Below are positions 48,917 through 59,852 of a stretch of 64,000 nucleotides of DNA, piece by piece (the first letter of the stretch is position 1; each line of letters starts with the position of its first letter). The notes beneath the pieces were generated by a model. That model did no database searches and was not told the DNA's origin. It worked only from the letters and a program-made list of their open reading frames with translations. The position numbers were made by a program, and so were the translations under genes. Location of the stretch: contig NZ_LNZC01000009.1 of assembly GCF_001467535.1 (NCBI RefSeq), positions 47,168 to 111,167 of the forward strand, in the 5' to 3' direction. The DNA is from Legionella worsleiensis. GTDB lineage: Bacteria; Pseudomonadota; Gammaproteobacteria; Legionellales; Legionellaceae.

Positions 48917-48931
48917 AGCGGCCAATAAGAA

Positions 48932-50986
<2,055 letters not shown>

Positions 50987-51183
50987 TCAAGTATAAACCC
51001 TGCTTGCTATACAGCAACTTCTTTTTTAACCAAAGTCCTTGTAATAGCCTGTTTAATTGTTTAATTGACCTCCAAAAGTTATATACCGAAAAAAAATCAA
51101 TTCACCCTATGCTCATATACTTACTGGCATTAAACTGCGTCTTGATTAATACTTAGAAAACCAATTTTAGACAGGGAACAAAA

Positions 51184-51672
51184 ATGAACACAAAATTTCT
51201 TCTTATTTTCGCTTCTTTATTGAGCCTGAATATAGCGCAAGCTGCACAAATGACCGCCTCAATAAGTACAATAGGAGCCAGTTCAAATCCCATAGGAACG
51301 GTAGTATTTACAGAAACACCCTATGGCGTGTTAATTAAACCAGAACTGAGCGGTTTAACTCCTGGACTGCATGGCTTTCATTTGCATCAACACTCAAGTT
51401 GCGCTGCTGATGGCATGGACGCAGGCGGTCATTATGATCCTGCCAATACCAACAGCCATCAAGGCCCCTATGGCAATGGTCACCTTGGTGATCTTCCGGT
51501 GCTTTATGTTTCGGCAGACGGAGTAGCCAATACCCCTACGCTTGCTCCCCGTTTAAAACTTGGTGATTTAAAAGGATTGTCCGTTATGGTTCATGCCAAT
51601 GGCGACAATTACTCAGATACTCCGCCCATGGGTGGCGGCGGTGCACGCATAGCCTGTGGTGTCATCAAGTAA
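51184..51672 (+). CDS. sodC: Periplasmic Cu/Zn superoxide dismutase
   Basis: 162 residues. Signal peptide [20 protein letters not shown]. Metal ligands in [19 protein letters not shown] and GNGHLGDLP; the last Cu His in [13 protein letters not shown]-terminal [12 protein letters not shown] with the disulfide cysteine. Protects against extracellular superoxide. ATG preceded by CAGGGAA. Confidence 0.95.
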   Translation: MNTKFLLIFASLLSLNIAQAAQMTASISTIGASSNPIGTVVFTETPYGVLIKPELSGLTPGLHGFHLHQHSSCAADGMDAGGHYDPANTNSHQGPYGNGHLGDLPVLYVSADGVANTPTLAPRLKLGDLKGLSVMVHANGDNYSDTPPMGGGGARIACGVIK

Positions 51673-51887
51673 TAGCCCCTGATTCAGCGATGGGGTTTGT
51701 ACCCCAAGCTGAATTAAGCAAAATACTCCAAAACGAATAAATTCAGAGTTTATGTTTCATTAATATCAGACAGTACGCCAGCTAAATACGATTAATTAGA
51801 TAATTTTGATTCCATTGTGTAAAAAATTTGGATTTTATGCGGTTCATAAACTAATCTTTAATCAGGGCCTGTTATGGAATATTAGGT

Positions 51888-52739
51888 ATGGAAGACCCAT
51901 CCTCCGCATTGCTGGATTCGTTACAATCAGTGTTTCATTTGGAAGCTATGAGAAACGGCAGGTATTGCTATCCCGCTGTTCAGCAATTAAAAGAAGCGAC
52001 AGAACGCTACAATCCTAAACTGAAAAACAGTTTCATTCGTTTATTGAGTGCAATCAAAGAAGCCCTTCCTCATTTTGAAAAATGGCGAATCGATTTTGAT
52101 TCCATCAGAACATCCATGGACGCAATGGCGAAACGCCATGATCTGCCTCCCATAGACTGGAACAAGGTCGTGTCGCATCCTAAAGTGTCTTCAAAATTTC
52201 AATTCAGCGCTTTAAACCATTCCAGAAAGGATGACAATCTGCTCTTGTGGCTTAAAGCAAAAACAGGAAAATCGCACACCGAGCTGGATCATCATGAACT
52301 CACTCAAGCGATGCTCGACAACAGCAACAGGCATGGATTCAGTCAAAAATTAAACGCTCACTTAAAAAGGCAACCCGATTTTCTGTTTAACTTAACGATG
52401 CTCTCCGAAAAAAATTTCATCAGGATAGTTCAATCGCGTTTAATACTTTATCTTACTGACGAACAGCTTGCCAAAGCTATAATTCATCATTCGACCCATA
52501 TGGTCAACAAAAACAACGATCCATTTAAGCAAGTGGAACTATTCATTAATAAACTCAACGATCTGCTATCAAACGGTCGATCAATATCAACTTTATTACG
52601 TAATGGCTCAGCGAAGCCCATATTAGATGACTCGGCATTATTCCAAATATATCAAAGTGAAGAATATGCCAATAGAGATGATAAGAACCCGAAGTTACAC
52701 TCAAGCGCAACACCAGAATTCCTGAAACCAGGATTGTGA
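51888..52739 (+). CDS. mavF: MavF-like effector candidate
   Basis: 283 residues, helical, soluble, no motif I recognise. C-terminal tail polar (KLHSSATPEFLKPGL). It lies next to mdh, where I recall lpg2351/mavF in L. pneumophila (lpg2352 being mdh), and convergent with it. The ATG at 51888 has only a weak, close AGG. Identity is by position only. Confidence 0.5.
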   Translation: MEDPSSALLDSLQSVFHLEAMRNGRYCYPAVQQLKEATERYNPKLKNSFIRLLSAIKEALPHFEKWRIDFDSIRTSMDAMAKRHDLPPIDWNKVVSHPKVSSKFQFSALNHSRKDDNLLLWLKAKTGKSHTELDHHELTQAMLDNSNRHGFSQKLNAHLKRQPDFLFNLTMLSEKNFIRIVQSRLILYLTDEQLAKAIIHHSTHMVNKNNDPFKQVELFINKLNDLLSNGRSISTLLRNGSAKPILDDSALFQIYQSEEYANRDDKNPKLHSSATPEFLKPGL

Positions 52740-52772
52740 AATTAAAAAAAAGATGCAGCTTGGCATTTTGAG

Positions 52773-52803
52773 CAAAAAAAATGCCTGGACTAAAGTCCAG
52801 GCA
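52773..52803 (-). terminator. Rho-independent terminator of mdh
   Basis: Minus strand: TGCCTGGACT, 2-base loop, AGTCCAGGCA, then T8. It starts 18 bases after the mdh stop. Textbook form. Confidence 0.85.
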
Positions 52804-52820
52804 CAATCAATCCTAAATAC

Positions 52821-53813
52821 TTAGTCTAATAATCCAAGACTTTTGACAATATCACGCTCTTGCCTCAACTCATTCAAGGTGATGTTGAATCGTTCCTGGC
52901 CGTACTCGTTAAAATGTAACTTATCAAGAACAATCAGTTCACCTTTCTCACGTCGGCATGGAACAGAAAATATCAATCCCTCATCCACACCGTACTCTCC
53001 CTGGGAACAACGAGCCATAGAGAACGATTCACCTACTGGCGTATCAGTTACCAGATGATTTACACCAACAACCACACCATTGGCAGCTGATGCCGCAGAA
53101 GAAGAGCCACGCGCTTTAATTACTGCCGCACCCCGTTGCTGTACCGCAGATACAAAAGTATCTTTCAACCAGGACTCATCCTGAATGACCTGGGCAGCCG
53201 AAATCCCATTAATTTTTGCATTATAAAAATCAGGATATTGAGTAGCAGAATGGTTGCCCCAGATGGTCATTTCAGTGACTTTAGTGATGTCTACACCGGC
53301 TTTTTTTGCCAATTGAGTTCGTGCTCTTAATTCATCAAGAGTAGTCATGGCAAAAAACCGATCATTTGGAATGTCTTTAGCATGGTGCATGGCTATCAAA
53401 CAGTTGGTATTGCAGGGATTTCCTACAACAAAAACCCGCACATCATCACTGGCACAATCGTTAATCGCTTTACCCTGCTTGGTAAAAATACCACCATTAA
53501 TCTGCAATAAATCAGAGCGCTCCATTCCTTGCTTACGAGGCACAGAACCCACCAATAAGGCCCAGTTCACGCCATCCATCGCTGTATTCATATCAGCAGT
53601 ACACACAATTCGCTTTAATAAAGGAAATGCACAATCATCCAGCTCCATAGCCACACCTTCCAGAGAAGGAAGAGCCGCTTCAAGTTCCAGCAAATTCAAT
53701 TCCACTTCAGTATCTGCACCAAACATTTGGCCTGAAGCAATACGAAACAATAATGCGTAGCCTATTTGGCCTGCGGCACCTGTTACTGCAACTCGTACTC
53801 GTTTATTTGACAT
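52821..53813 (-). CDS. mdh: Malate dehydrogenase
   Basis: 330 residues, of the cytosolic-eukaryote-like type found in many bacteria. NAD site [49 protein letters not shown], active-site His in [16 protein letters not shown] cycle. nudE lies one base upstream on the same strand, so the two form an operon. Confidence 0.96.
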   Translation of the reverse strand: MSNKRVRVAVTGAAGQIGYALLFRIASGQMFGADTEVELNLLELEAALPSLEGVAMELDDCAFPLLKRIVCTADMNTAMDGVNWALLVGSVPRKQGMERSDLLQINGGIFTKQGKAINDCASDDVRVFVVGNPCNTNCLIAMHHAKDIPNDRFFAMTTLDELRARTQLAKKAGVDITKVTEMTIWGNHSATQYPDFYNAKINGISAAQVIQDESWLKDTFVSAVQQRGAAVIKARGSSSAASAANGVVVGVNHLVTDTPVGESFSMARCSQGEYGVDEGLIFSVPCRREKGELIVLDKLHFNEYGQERFNITLNELRQERDIVKSLGLLD

Positions 53814-53814
53814 A

Positions 53815-54363
53815 TTATTTCCTCTTATTTAACCATTCTTTAGCTAAAAATAACGCAGCGATACTGCGCGCCTCGGTAAAATCCGGTTTTTCTAATAGCT
53901 CCATAGCAGCACTCAAAGGCCACTCAACAACTTCTGGCGGTTCCGGCTCGTCACCGTCTAGTGGTGCATAATATAATCCCTGAGCAAGAACCACCTCAAT
54001 CCGGGATCCGAAATAACCAGGAGCCAGACTCATGGTGCGCAACCAATGCAGTTCTCTGGCAGCAAATCCAACTTCTTCTCGTAATTCCCTGTTCGCTGCT
54101 TCAACAGCGGTTTCACCACGATCAATAAGCCCTTTAGGAAAGGCCAGCTCAATAGTGTCAGTTCCTGCCGCATACTCCCGCACCAATAATAACGAGTTCC
54201 CGGGCGTTATCGCAACGATCAGAACCGCTCCATGTCCGTGATTTTTAATGCGTTCATAAATTCTTTTTGCACCATTAGAAAATTCTAAATGCATCTCTTC
54301 AACGGTAAACAATCGTGATTTGGCAATCACTGATTTCTGTTTGCAAAATGGCTTTTCTCTCAT
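53815..54363 (-). CDS. nudE: ADP compounds hydrolase NudE (Nudix)
   Basis: 182 residues. Full Nudix box: [23 protein letters not shown] at about 95-118. Hydrolyses ADP-ribose, Ap3A and NADH in E. coli. Starts 80 bases from hemW on the opposite strand. Confidence 0.88.
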   Translation of the reverse strand: MREKPFCKQKSVIAKSRLFTVEEMHLEFSNGAKRIYERIKNHGHGAVLIVAITPGNSLLLVREYAAGTDTIELAFPKGLIDRGETAVEAANRELREEVGFAARELHWLRTMSLAPGYFGSRIEVVLAQGLYYAPLDGDEPEPPEVVEWPLSAAMELLEKPDFTEARSIAALFLAKEWLNKRK

Positions 54364-54443
54364 ACCTCACTATCACTCATTTGGTGACAAAACAGTTATC
54401 ATGATACTATCGCATTATCAAACAAGCCAGTTTAAAAATATTA

Positions 54444-55571
54444 ATGCGTCCATTATCTTTGTACATTCACATGCCATGGTGCATTCGCAAATGCCCTTAC
54501 TGCGATTTTAACTCTCACAAAAGTCCGGATAATTTACCCGAACAAGAGTATATAAGCACATTAATCAAAGACTTAAAATCCGATTTGTCTCTTTTTCCAG
54601 TCAGAGACATTACATCCATTTTCATCGGTGGCGGCACACCAAGTCTCTTTTCTGCAGAAGCTTATGACACCTTGTTTACCCAATTAAAACAACTGCTGCA
54701 TTTCACCCCAGATATTGAAATCACTATGGAAGCAAATCCTGGCAGTGTCGAACAAGGGCGTTTTACAGAATACCGACAAACCGGAATCAATCGCCTGTCT
54801 CTGGGTATTCAGAGCTTCAACCCTACCCACTTAAACGTTTTAGGCCGTATTCACGATGAACATCAAGCCCATGCAGCCATTAATGCAGCACGAAATGCCG
54901 GTTTTGATAATCTCAATCTCGATATCATGCATGGCTTACCAAAACAAACTATTGAACAAGGACTGGCTGATTTAACCACCGCCTTAACCCACCAACCAGA
55001 ACATCTCTCCTGGTATCAATTAACCATAGAACCAAATACCGTATTTTACAAAGAAAAACCGCCACTTCCATCAGAAGATGATGCGTTCATACTCGAGGAA
55101 CGAGGGCTAAATATGTTGCGAGATGCAGGTTTTGAGCGCTATGAAATTTCGGCTTTTGCTCAACCAGGCAAACAGGCACGCCATAATCTTAATTACTGGC
55201 TGTTTGGTGATTATCTGGGCATTGGTGCAGGAGCGCACGGAAAAATCACCACGATAAATGCGATAAAAAGAACCCGAAAGCATCGTCAACCTAAAGATTA
55301 TTTAAACCAGGATAAACCCTGCCTGGCTCATATTGAAGAAGTAACAGGCGACGATTTGTTATTTGAGTTCATGCTCAACACGACTCGCCTTGAACAACCT
55401 ATCCCTCTGGAACTATTTAGTCAAACAACGGGATTGAATATAAATACATTACTTCCTAAATTAAAAATAGCCCAGGAGAAAAAACTCATCATTCTAACCG
55501 ATGATCACTGGCAGGTATCGCCATTAGGAAGACGTTTTACTAATAACCTGCAAGCTCTTTTTCTCCCTTAA
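54444..55571 (+). CDS. hemW: Radical SAM haem chaperone HemW
   Basis: 375 residues. Radical-SAM cluster motif CIRKCPYCDF at about 13-22, GGGTPSLF, MEANPG, and LSLGIQSFNPTHL, with the C-terminal HemN-C domain. HemW binds haem and delivers it; it lacks the coproporphyrinogen oxidase residues of HemN and was long misannotated as such. Confidence 0.92.
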   Translation: MRPLSLYIHMPWCIRKCPYCDFNSHKSPDNLPEQEYISTLIKDLKSDLSLFPVRDITSIFIGGGTPSLFSAEAYDTLFTQLKQLLHFTPDIEITMEANPGSVEQGRFTEYRQTGINRLSLGIQSFNPTHLNVLGRIHDEHQAHAAINAARNAGFDNLNLDIMHGLPKQTIEQGLADLTTALTHQPEHLSWYQLTIEPNTVFYKEKPPLPSEDDAFILEERGLNMLRDAGFERYEISAFAQPGKQARHNLNYWLFGDYLGIGAGAHGKITTINAIKRTRKHRQPKDYLNQDKPCLAHIEEVTGDDLLFEFMLNTTRLEQPIPLELFSQTTGLNINTLLPKLKIAQEKKLIILTDDHWQVSPLGRRFTNNLQALFLP

Positions 55572-55728
55572 GCCCTTCATAAGGCTGCACTCCAGAAAAA
55601 GGCGTGTCAAGGCGCAAATTTACGTGCTTATAACCAACAAGTCATGCAGATCACAAGAAACAAGCCACTATTGCTAGAACAGCAAGATTATCTCATAATA
55701 AAAAATAATTTTGCCAAGGGGGCTCCAG

Positions 55729-56589
55729 GTGATTCAATCTCTATTCTTGATAATTCTTGCGTACATAATGGGTTCATTTTGCTCTGCAATAATCGTTTGT
55801 CGAATATTTGGCTTGCCCGATCCCACAACCGAAGGCTCAAAAAATCCAGGAGCGACTAACGTTCTGCGCCTGGCCGGAAAAAAATATGCGGCTTTAGTCA
55901 TGGTTGGCGATGTGCTCAAGGGAACAATTCCCGTAATGATAGCCAAGGCACTGGGCGCAACCCCTGCAACCATCGCATTTACCGTCCTGGCCGCAGTCGT
56001 TGGTCATATGTTTCCCATATTTTTTAAATTTAAGGGTGGAAAAGGCGTAGCCACAGCCATTGGAGCCTTGCTGGGCTTTCATTTTATTATAGGGGTTCTT
56101 GTTGCGGGCACCTGGTTACTGGTCGCCAATTTTTCCCGATACTCATCTCTGGCTTCAATTGTTTCCATATCCCTATCACCTTTTTACGCATTACTTTTGT
56201 TAGGAAGACTGGATATATTCCCACCCCTGTTTTTCGTAACCCTTTTGGTGCTCTACAAGCACAAGAACAATATTAACCGCTTAATCGATGGCGTAGAACC
56301 TAAAATTAAATTCAAACAAGGTGTAATCAAGGACATTATGGACTCCCCCTCGTTAATTGATGGCAAGGAAGAAATTTCATCTCAAAAACCAGCTTCTCCG
56401 GCATCAAAAACAACAAAAAAAACAGCCAAAGAAAAAGCACCTGAATCAGAAGCACCTATAAAAAAGAGTCCAAAAACGACAAAAACAACAACAAAGAAAA
56501 CAAGCAAAACAGAAGAGCCTGAAAAAAAGACAAAACCAACGAAAACCAAATCGCCAAAACCCAAAAATAAAGACACTGGCACGGTTTAA
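55729..56589 (+). CDS. plsY: Glycerol-3-phosphate acyltransferase PlsY with Lys/Thr/Pro-rich tail
   Basis: 286 residues from GTG at 55729 (AGGGGG 6 bases upstream; a TTG at 55711 would include the ribosome site). Residues 1-200 are a normal PlsY with five membrane segments, EGSKNPGATNVLRLAGK (acyl-phosphate site), KFKGGKGVATAIGALLG and RLIDGVEPKIKF. Then a disordered extension of about 80 residues made almost wholly of Lys, Thr, Pro, Ser and Glu (KKTAKEKAPESEAP and similar), resembling histone-H1-type tails. Uses acyl-phosphate and the glycerol-3-phosphate made by GpsA. The tail is unusual for the family. Confidence 0.93.
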   Translation: MIQSLFLIILAYIMGSFCSAIIVCRIFGLPDPTTEGSKNPGATNVLRLAGKKYAALVMVGDVLKGTIPVMIAKALGATPATIAFTVLAAVVGHMFPIFFKFKGGKGVATAIGALLGFHFIIGVLVAGTWLLVANFSRYSSLASIVSISLSPFYALLLLGRLDIFPPLFFVTLLVLYKHKNNINRLIDGVEPKIKFKQGVIKDIMDSPSLIDGKEEISSQKPASPASKTTKKTAKEKAPESEAPIKKSPKTTKTTTKKTSKTEEPEKKTKPTKTKSPKPKNKDTGTV

Positions 56590-56608
56590 GCGAAGGTTAC
56601 ACCCAACT

Positions 56609-57317
56609 CCTGAACGGTCGAATGAATCGATACAAGTAGCCTGTATTAGACAAAGTCGTAATACAGGTAGTCAGATTGCCTGTCTAATCAATGCAATGGG
56701 AAAAAATAAGTGGCACCGGATGAATAATCTCCAAGACATCCTACCATGAAAAAGCGTTCCCACGTTGGACAATGATGTGTATATCAAATTGAAATAAAAC
56801 AAGGAGATTTCCTGGACGGTATAGACCCTGTATTACGACTTTGTCTAATACAGGTGGTCAGATTACCTGTCTAATCAATGCAATGGGAAAAAATAAGTGG
56901 CACCGGATGAATAATCTCCAAGACATCCTACCACAAAAAAACGTTCCCACGTTGGACGATGATGTGTATATCAAATTGAAATAAAACAGGGGGATTTCCT
57001 GGACGGTATAGACCCTGTATTACGACTTTGTCTAATGCAGGCTACATTTATTATTCCCCTGAACAGTCCAATGAATCGATACAAGTAGCCTGTATTAGAC
57101 AAAGTCGTAATACAGGTGGTCAGATTGCCTGTCTAATCTATGCAATGGGAAAAAATAAGTGGCACCGGATGAATAATCTCCAAGACATCCTACCATGAAA
57201 AAGCGTTCCCAAGTTGGACGATGATGTGTATATCAAATTGAAATAAAACAGGGAAATTTTCTGGACGGTATAGACCCTGTATTACGACTTTGTCTAATAC
57301 AGGCTACATTTATTATG
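56609..57317. repeat. Array of three 159-bp cores bounded by five 28-bp invertible-centre palindromes
   Basis: Cores at 56668-56826, 56855-57013 and 57117-57275, all the same length and orientation and about 95% alike. Palindromes at 56640-56667, 56827-56854, 57014-57041, 57089-57116, 57276-57303: arms CCTGTATTA / TAATACAGG around a 10-base asymmetric centre (GACAAAGTCG or its complement). Centre orientation is +, -, -, +, -. Units start at CCTGAACGGTCGAATGAATC (56609) or its variant (57058). The first two cores share one palindrome. No ORF above 20 codons with a ribosome site. No transposase. Confidence 0.85.
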
Positions 57318-57577
57318 CCCCTGAACAGTCGGATTTGAGTGCAGGTTGCAAGAACGGTGTTTTAAAAAAAGCGGAGTGTACATCAGGTACATGAGCATTT
57401 TTTTAAAGCGTTGTTCTCACAATATATGTCGAATACCGCCTATGCCCCTGAACGGTCGGATTTGAGTGCAGGTTGCAAGAACGGGGGGTTTAAAAAAATG
57501 CTCATGTACCTGATGTACACTCCGCTTTTTTTAAACCCCCCGTTCTTGCAAGATGCGCCAAATACGGCCGTTCAGGC
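57318..57577. repeat. Two palindromic modules with oppositely oriented 41-bp centre
   Basis: Module 1 (57318-57443) and module 2 (57445-57577) begin with the same 40-44 base left end (CCCCTGAACRGTCGGATTTG…, 57314 and 57441). Each has a 41-base centre bordered by A7 and T7 (57364-57404 and 57492-57532); the two centres are exact reverse complements. Module 2 forms a perfect 26-bp stem (57473-57498 with 57526-57551). Its right end GGCCGTTCAGG is the inverted form of the left end. The last six bases overlap tsaD. Confidence 0.8.
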
Positions 57578-58573
57578 GAGGGGCCAGCGGGGTTTGACGA
57601 CCACTCCCCACCCCAAATCCCTCTCCCCCAACACCATACGCAAACATCCCGCATACGCAACCATTGCTCCATTGTCAGTACAATATTCCATAGCTGGAAA
57701 ATAGACTTCGCCATTGATACTCGCCATCCATTCGTTTAGAGCCGAACGCAGCGCTTTATTCGCTCCTACCCCACCAGCAACAACCAAACGCTTGCAGTGC
57801 GACTGTTGTATTGCTCTTTTGGCTTTAATAATCAAGGTTTCAACAACAGCATTTTGAAATGATTTTGCGATTTCTGAACGATCGCTATCTTGTTTGGCAC
57901 TATTGTTCCAGGTATTTAGAGCAAAAGTTTTTAATCCACTGAAACTAAAATCCAAACCGGGTCGGTCGGTCATGGGACGAGGAAATTTATAAGGCGTTGA
58001 ATCGCATTGATCGGCAAGACCCGCTAAAACTGGCCCACCTGGATAGGGAATCCCCATGAGCTTGGCGGTTTTATCAAAAGCCTCACCTACTGCGTCATCC
58101 AGAGTATCACCTAACAATTGGTACTCACCCATATTTTTTACTTCTATGAGTTGACAATGACCACCGGATACTAAAAGAGCAATAAAAGGGAATTGTAGCG
58201 TTGGTGTCTCCATTTTTGCTGCGAGCAAGTGTGCTTCCAGATGATGAATTGCCAAAGCAGGGATTTCGAGAGCATACGCAAGGCTTTTGGCAAAACAAGA
58301 ACCAACCAGTAATGCACCTATTAAACCAGGTCCTGCTGTATAAGCAACGCCATCGAGATCATTCTTATTTAACTGAGCCCGCTTCAGTACTTCATCGATC
58401 AGAGGAACTAAATAGTTTACGTGATCTCTTGAAGCCAGTTCGGGAACAACCCCACCATGTTTTTTGTGAGTTTCAATTTGAGAATGCAGCGCATGCGCTA
58501 ATAAACCTGAGTTTGAATCATAAATGGCGACCCCTGTTTCATCACAGGAAGACTCTATACCTAATACACGCAT
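57572..58573 (-). CDS. tsaD: tRNA N6-threonylcarbamoyladenosine synthase subunit TsaD
   Basis: 333 residues from the ATG at 58573 ([19 protein letters not shown]); a longer start at 58594 adds seven residues and is unlikely. Metal ligands in HHLEAHLLA, with [16 protein letters not shown] and [12 protein letters not shown]. Transfers the threonylcarbamoyl group to A37 of ANN-decoding tRNAs. The TGA stop lies in the terminal CCTGAACGG of the adjoining repeat module, so the extreme C-terminus (RWPLA) may be repeat-derived. Confidence 0.95.
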   Translation of the reverse strand: MRVLGIESSCDETGVAIYDSNSGLLAHALHSQIETHKKHGGVVPELASRDHVNYLVPLIDEVLKRAQLNKNDLDGVAYTAGPGLIGALLVGSCFAKSLAYALEIPALAIHHLEAHLLAAKMETPTLQFPFIALLVSGGHCQLIEVKNMGEYQLLGDTLDDAVGEAFDKTAKLMGIPYPGGPVLAGLADQCDSTPYKFPRPMTDRPGLDFSFSGLKTFALNTWNNSAKQDSDRSEIAKSFQNAVVETLIIKAKRAIQQSHCKRLVVAGGVGANKALRSALNEWMASINGEVYFPAMEYCTDNGAMVAYAGCLRMVLGERDLGWGVVVKPRWPLA

Positions 58574-58656
58574 ACACGACCTTAATACAAGCAATCAATA
58601 ACCATTTGGCATTATATCATAAGGAGATTTACGATTTAAAAAAATCGACTGCTTTG

Positions 58657-58830
58657 CAGGGCAAACGCATCTAAATTATGAACATAAATCTCCACCCTTT
58701 TGCCTACGTCCTGCGCTTTATGCGCAGGATCCATGCGATCTTAGTGCAGGCAAAGATCTGGATTCTGCGCATAAAGCGCAGAACGTAGACGTCTTGGTCT
58801 TAGATAATACGTTTAGATGCGTTTACCCTG
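58657..58830 (+). mobile_element. 174-bp palindromic MITE-like element, copy D
   Basis: Ends CAGGGCAAACGCATCT and AGATGCGTTTACCCTG. Target duplication ACTGCTTTG (9 bases) at 58648-58656 and 58831-58839. Internal arms CTACGTCCTGCGCTTTATGC and GCATAAAGCGCAGAACGTAG pair. Between tsaD and rpsU, 174 bases upstream of the rpsU promoter. Confidence 0.88.
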
Positions 58831-59003
58831 ACTGCTTTGGTCTTTTTAGGTAATAATTTAGCCCAATTTTTTTGGTACAAACGTTTTGGAATTCAGGGAT
58901 TATATTCTCCTTGCCCTCTCTGGCAAATATAAAACTAACCCATAGAATAAATTTAGGTTATAATAAAAAAGTAACAAATTAATAAGAAAGATTTAGATTG
59001 GAC

Positions 59004-59032
59004 TTGACGAGTGCATCAACTAGCACTAGAAT
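59004..59032 (+). promoter_or_regulatory. Promoter of the rpsU-yqeY-dnaG-rpoD operon
   Basis: TTGACG (59004-59009), 17-base spacer, TAGAAT (59027-59032), 39 bases before the rpsU ATG. One of the best sigma-70 matches in the window. Confidence 0.75.
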
Positions 59033-59071
59033 TGCCCACCTATTGAGATCAAATAACCAGAGGATTAGTTA

Positions 59072-59299
59072 ATGCCTACCGTTCGTGTAAAAGAAGGCGA
59101 AAACCCAGAATATGCACTGCGCCGCTTTAAGCGCTCTTGTGAAAAAGCCGGTATTTTAACCGAATTACGCCGTCGTGAATTTTATGAAAAACCAACCGCT
59201 GAGCGTAAACGTAAACAAGCTGCTGCAGTTAAACGTCATCTGAAAAAAATTTCTCGCGATACTTCTTCACGACGTAGCATGAAACACCGTCGTAAATAA
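59072..59299 (+). CDS. rpsU: 30S ribosomal protein S21
   Basis: 75 residues, strongly basic: [20 protein letters not shown], then [18 protein letters not shown] and an Arg/Lys-rich tail. Needed for initiation on the 30S subunit. First gene of the macromolecular synthesis operon. Confidence 0.98.
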   Translation: MPTVRVKEGENPEYALRRFKRSCEKAGILTELRRREFYEKPTAERKRKQAAAVKRHLKKISRDTSSRRSMKHRRK

Positions 59300-59351
59300 T
59301 CTTTACGAACCCATTCACTCGATTCATTCTCGTGAATGTTCAGATACATTG

Positions 59352-59386
59352 CCAAGGTCACATTTACATGTGGCCTTTTGGTTTTT
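59352..59386 (+). terminator. Attenuator/terminator between rpsU and yqeY
   Basis: Stem AAGGTCACAT / ATGTGGCCTT with one G-T pair and a 4-base loop, then TTGGTTTTT. It lies 53 bases after rpsU and would let rpsU be expressed in excess of dnaG and rpoD, as the internal terminator does in E. coli. Confidence 0.7.
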
Positions 59387-59398
59387 AAGGAATTAATC

Positions 59399-59842
59399 AT
59401 GTCCATAAAAGAACGCCTCAATAACGATATTAAAGACGCCATGCGCGCCAAAGATAAAAACTTGCTGACTACCCTTCGGTTAATCACTGCTGCGGTGAAA
59501 CAAATTGAAGTAGATGAACGCATTGAAGTGACTGAAGAGCGTATGTTGGCTATTCTGGATAAAATGACCAAGCAACGTAAAGAATCCATAGCTCAGTATG
59601 AAAAAGCGAATAGGGATGATCTGGTTGCTCAGGAACAATTTGAACTGGAAATTATTTCCAAATATTTGCCAGAGCCTTTGTCTGCAACAGAAATTGAGCA
59701 AATGGTCAATGACGCCATAGCAGCAACCGGTGCAGAAAAAATGGCTGATATGGGTAAAGTGATGGGACAACTCAAAGCAAAACTGCAAGGTCGAGCTGAT
59801 ATGACTCAAGTGAGTGCCTTAATCAAGGCCAGATTGAGCTAA
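59399..59842 (+). CDS. yqeY: GatB/YqeY domain protein
   Basis: 147 residues from ATG at 59399 (AAGGAAT ribosome site). Begins MSIKERLNNDIKDAMRAKDK, the YqeY helical bundle, with a C-terminal GatB-tail-like part (MADMGKVMGQLKAKLQGRAD in part). Function in tRNA-related metabolism is unproven. Common passenger between rpsU and dnaG. Confidence 0.94.
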   Translation: MSIKERLNNDIKDAMRAKDKNLLTTLRLITAAVKQIEVDERIEVTEERMLAILDKMTKQRKESIAQYEKANRDDLVAQEQFELEIISKYLPEPLSATEIEQMVNDAIAATGAEKMADMGKVMGQLKAKLQGRADMTQVSALIKARLS

Positions 59843-59852
59843 AGGGGATATT

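Larger units (their letters stand above)
48469..48931. other. deaD leader and fadH 3' flank
   Basis: 463 bases between two leftward genes. It contains a good minus-strand promoter (48754-48781) about 285 bases from the deaD ATG, and a plus-strand terminator-like hairpin near fadH. No ORF of interest. The distance predicts a long 5' leader for deaD, as in E. coli. Confidence 0.5.

Noticed and set aside
56382..56582. Hydrophobic minus-strand ORF opposite the plsY tail
   Set aside because: Val/Phe-rich translation is the complement of the Lys/Thr repeats.
56609..57317. CRISPR array
   Set aside because: Repeats are 28 bp and palindromic, but the intervening units are near-identical 159-bp cores rather than unique 30-40 bp spacers, and no cas gene is present.
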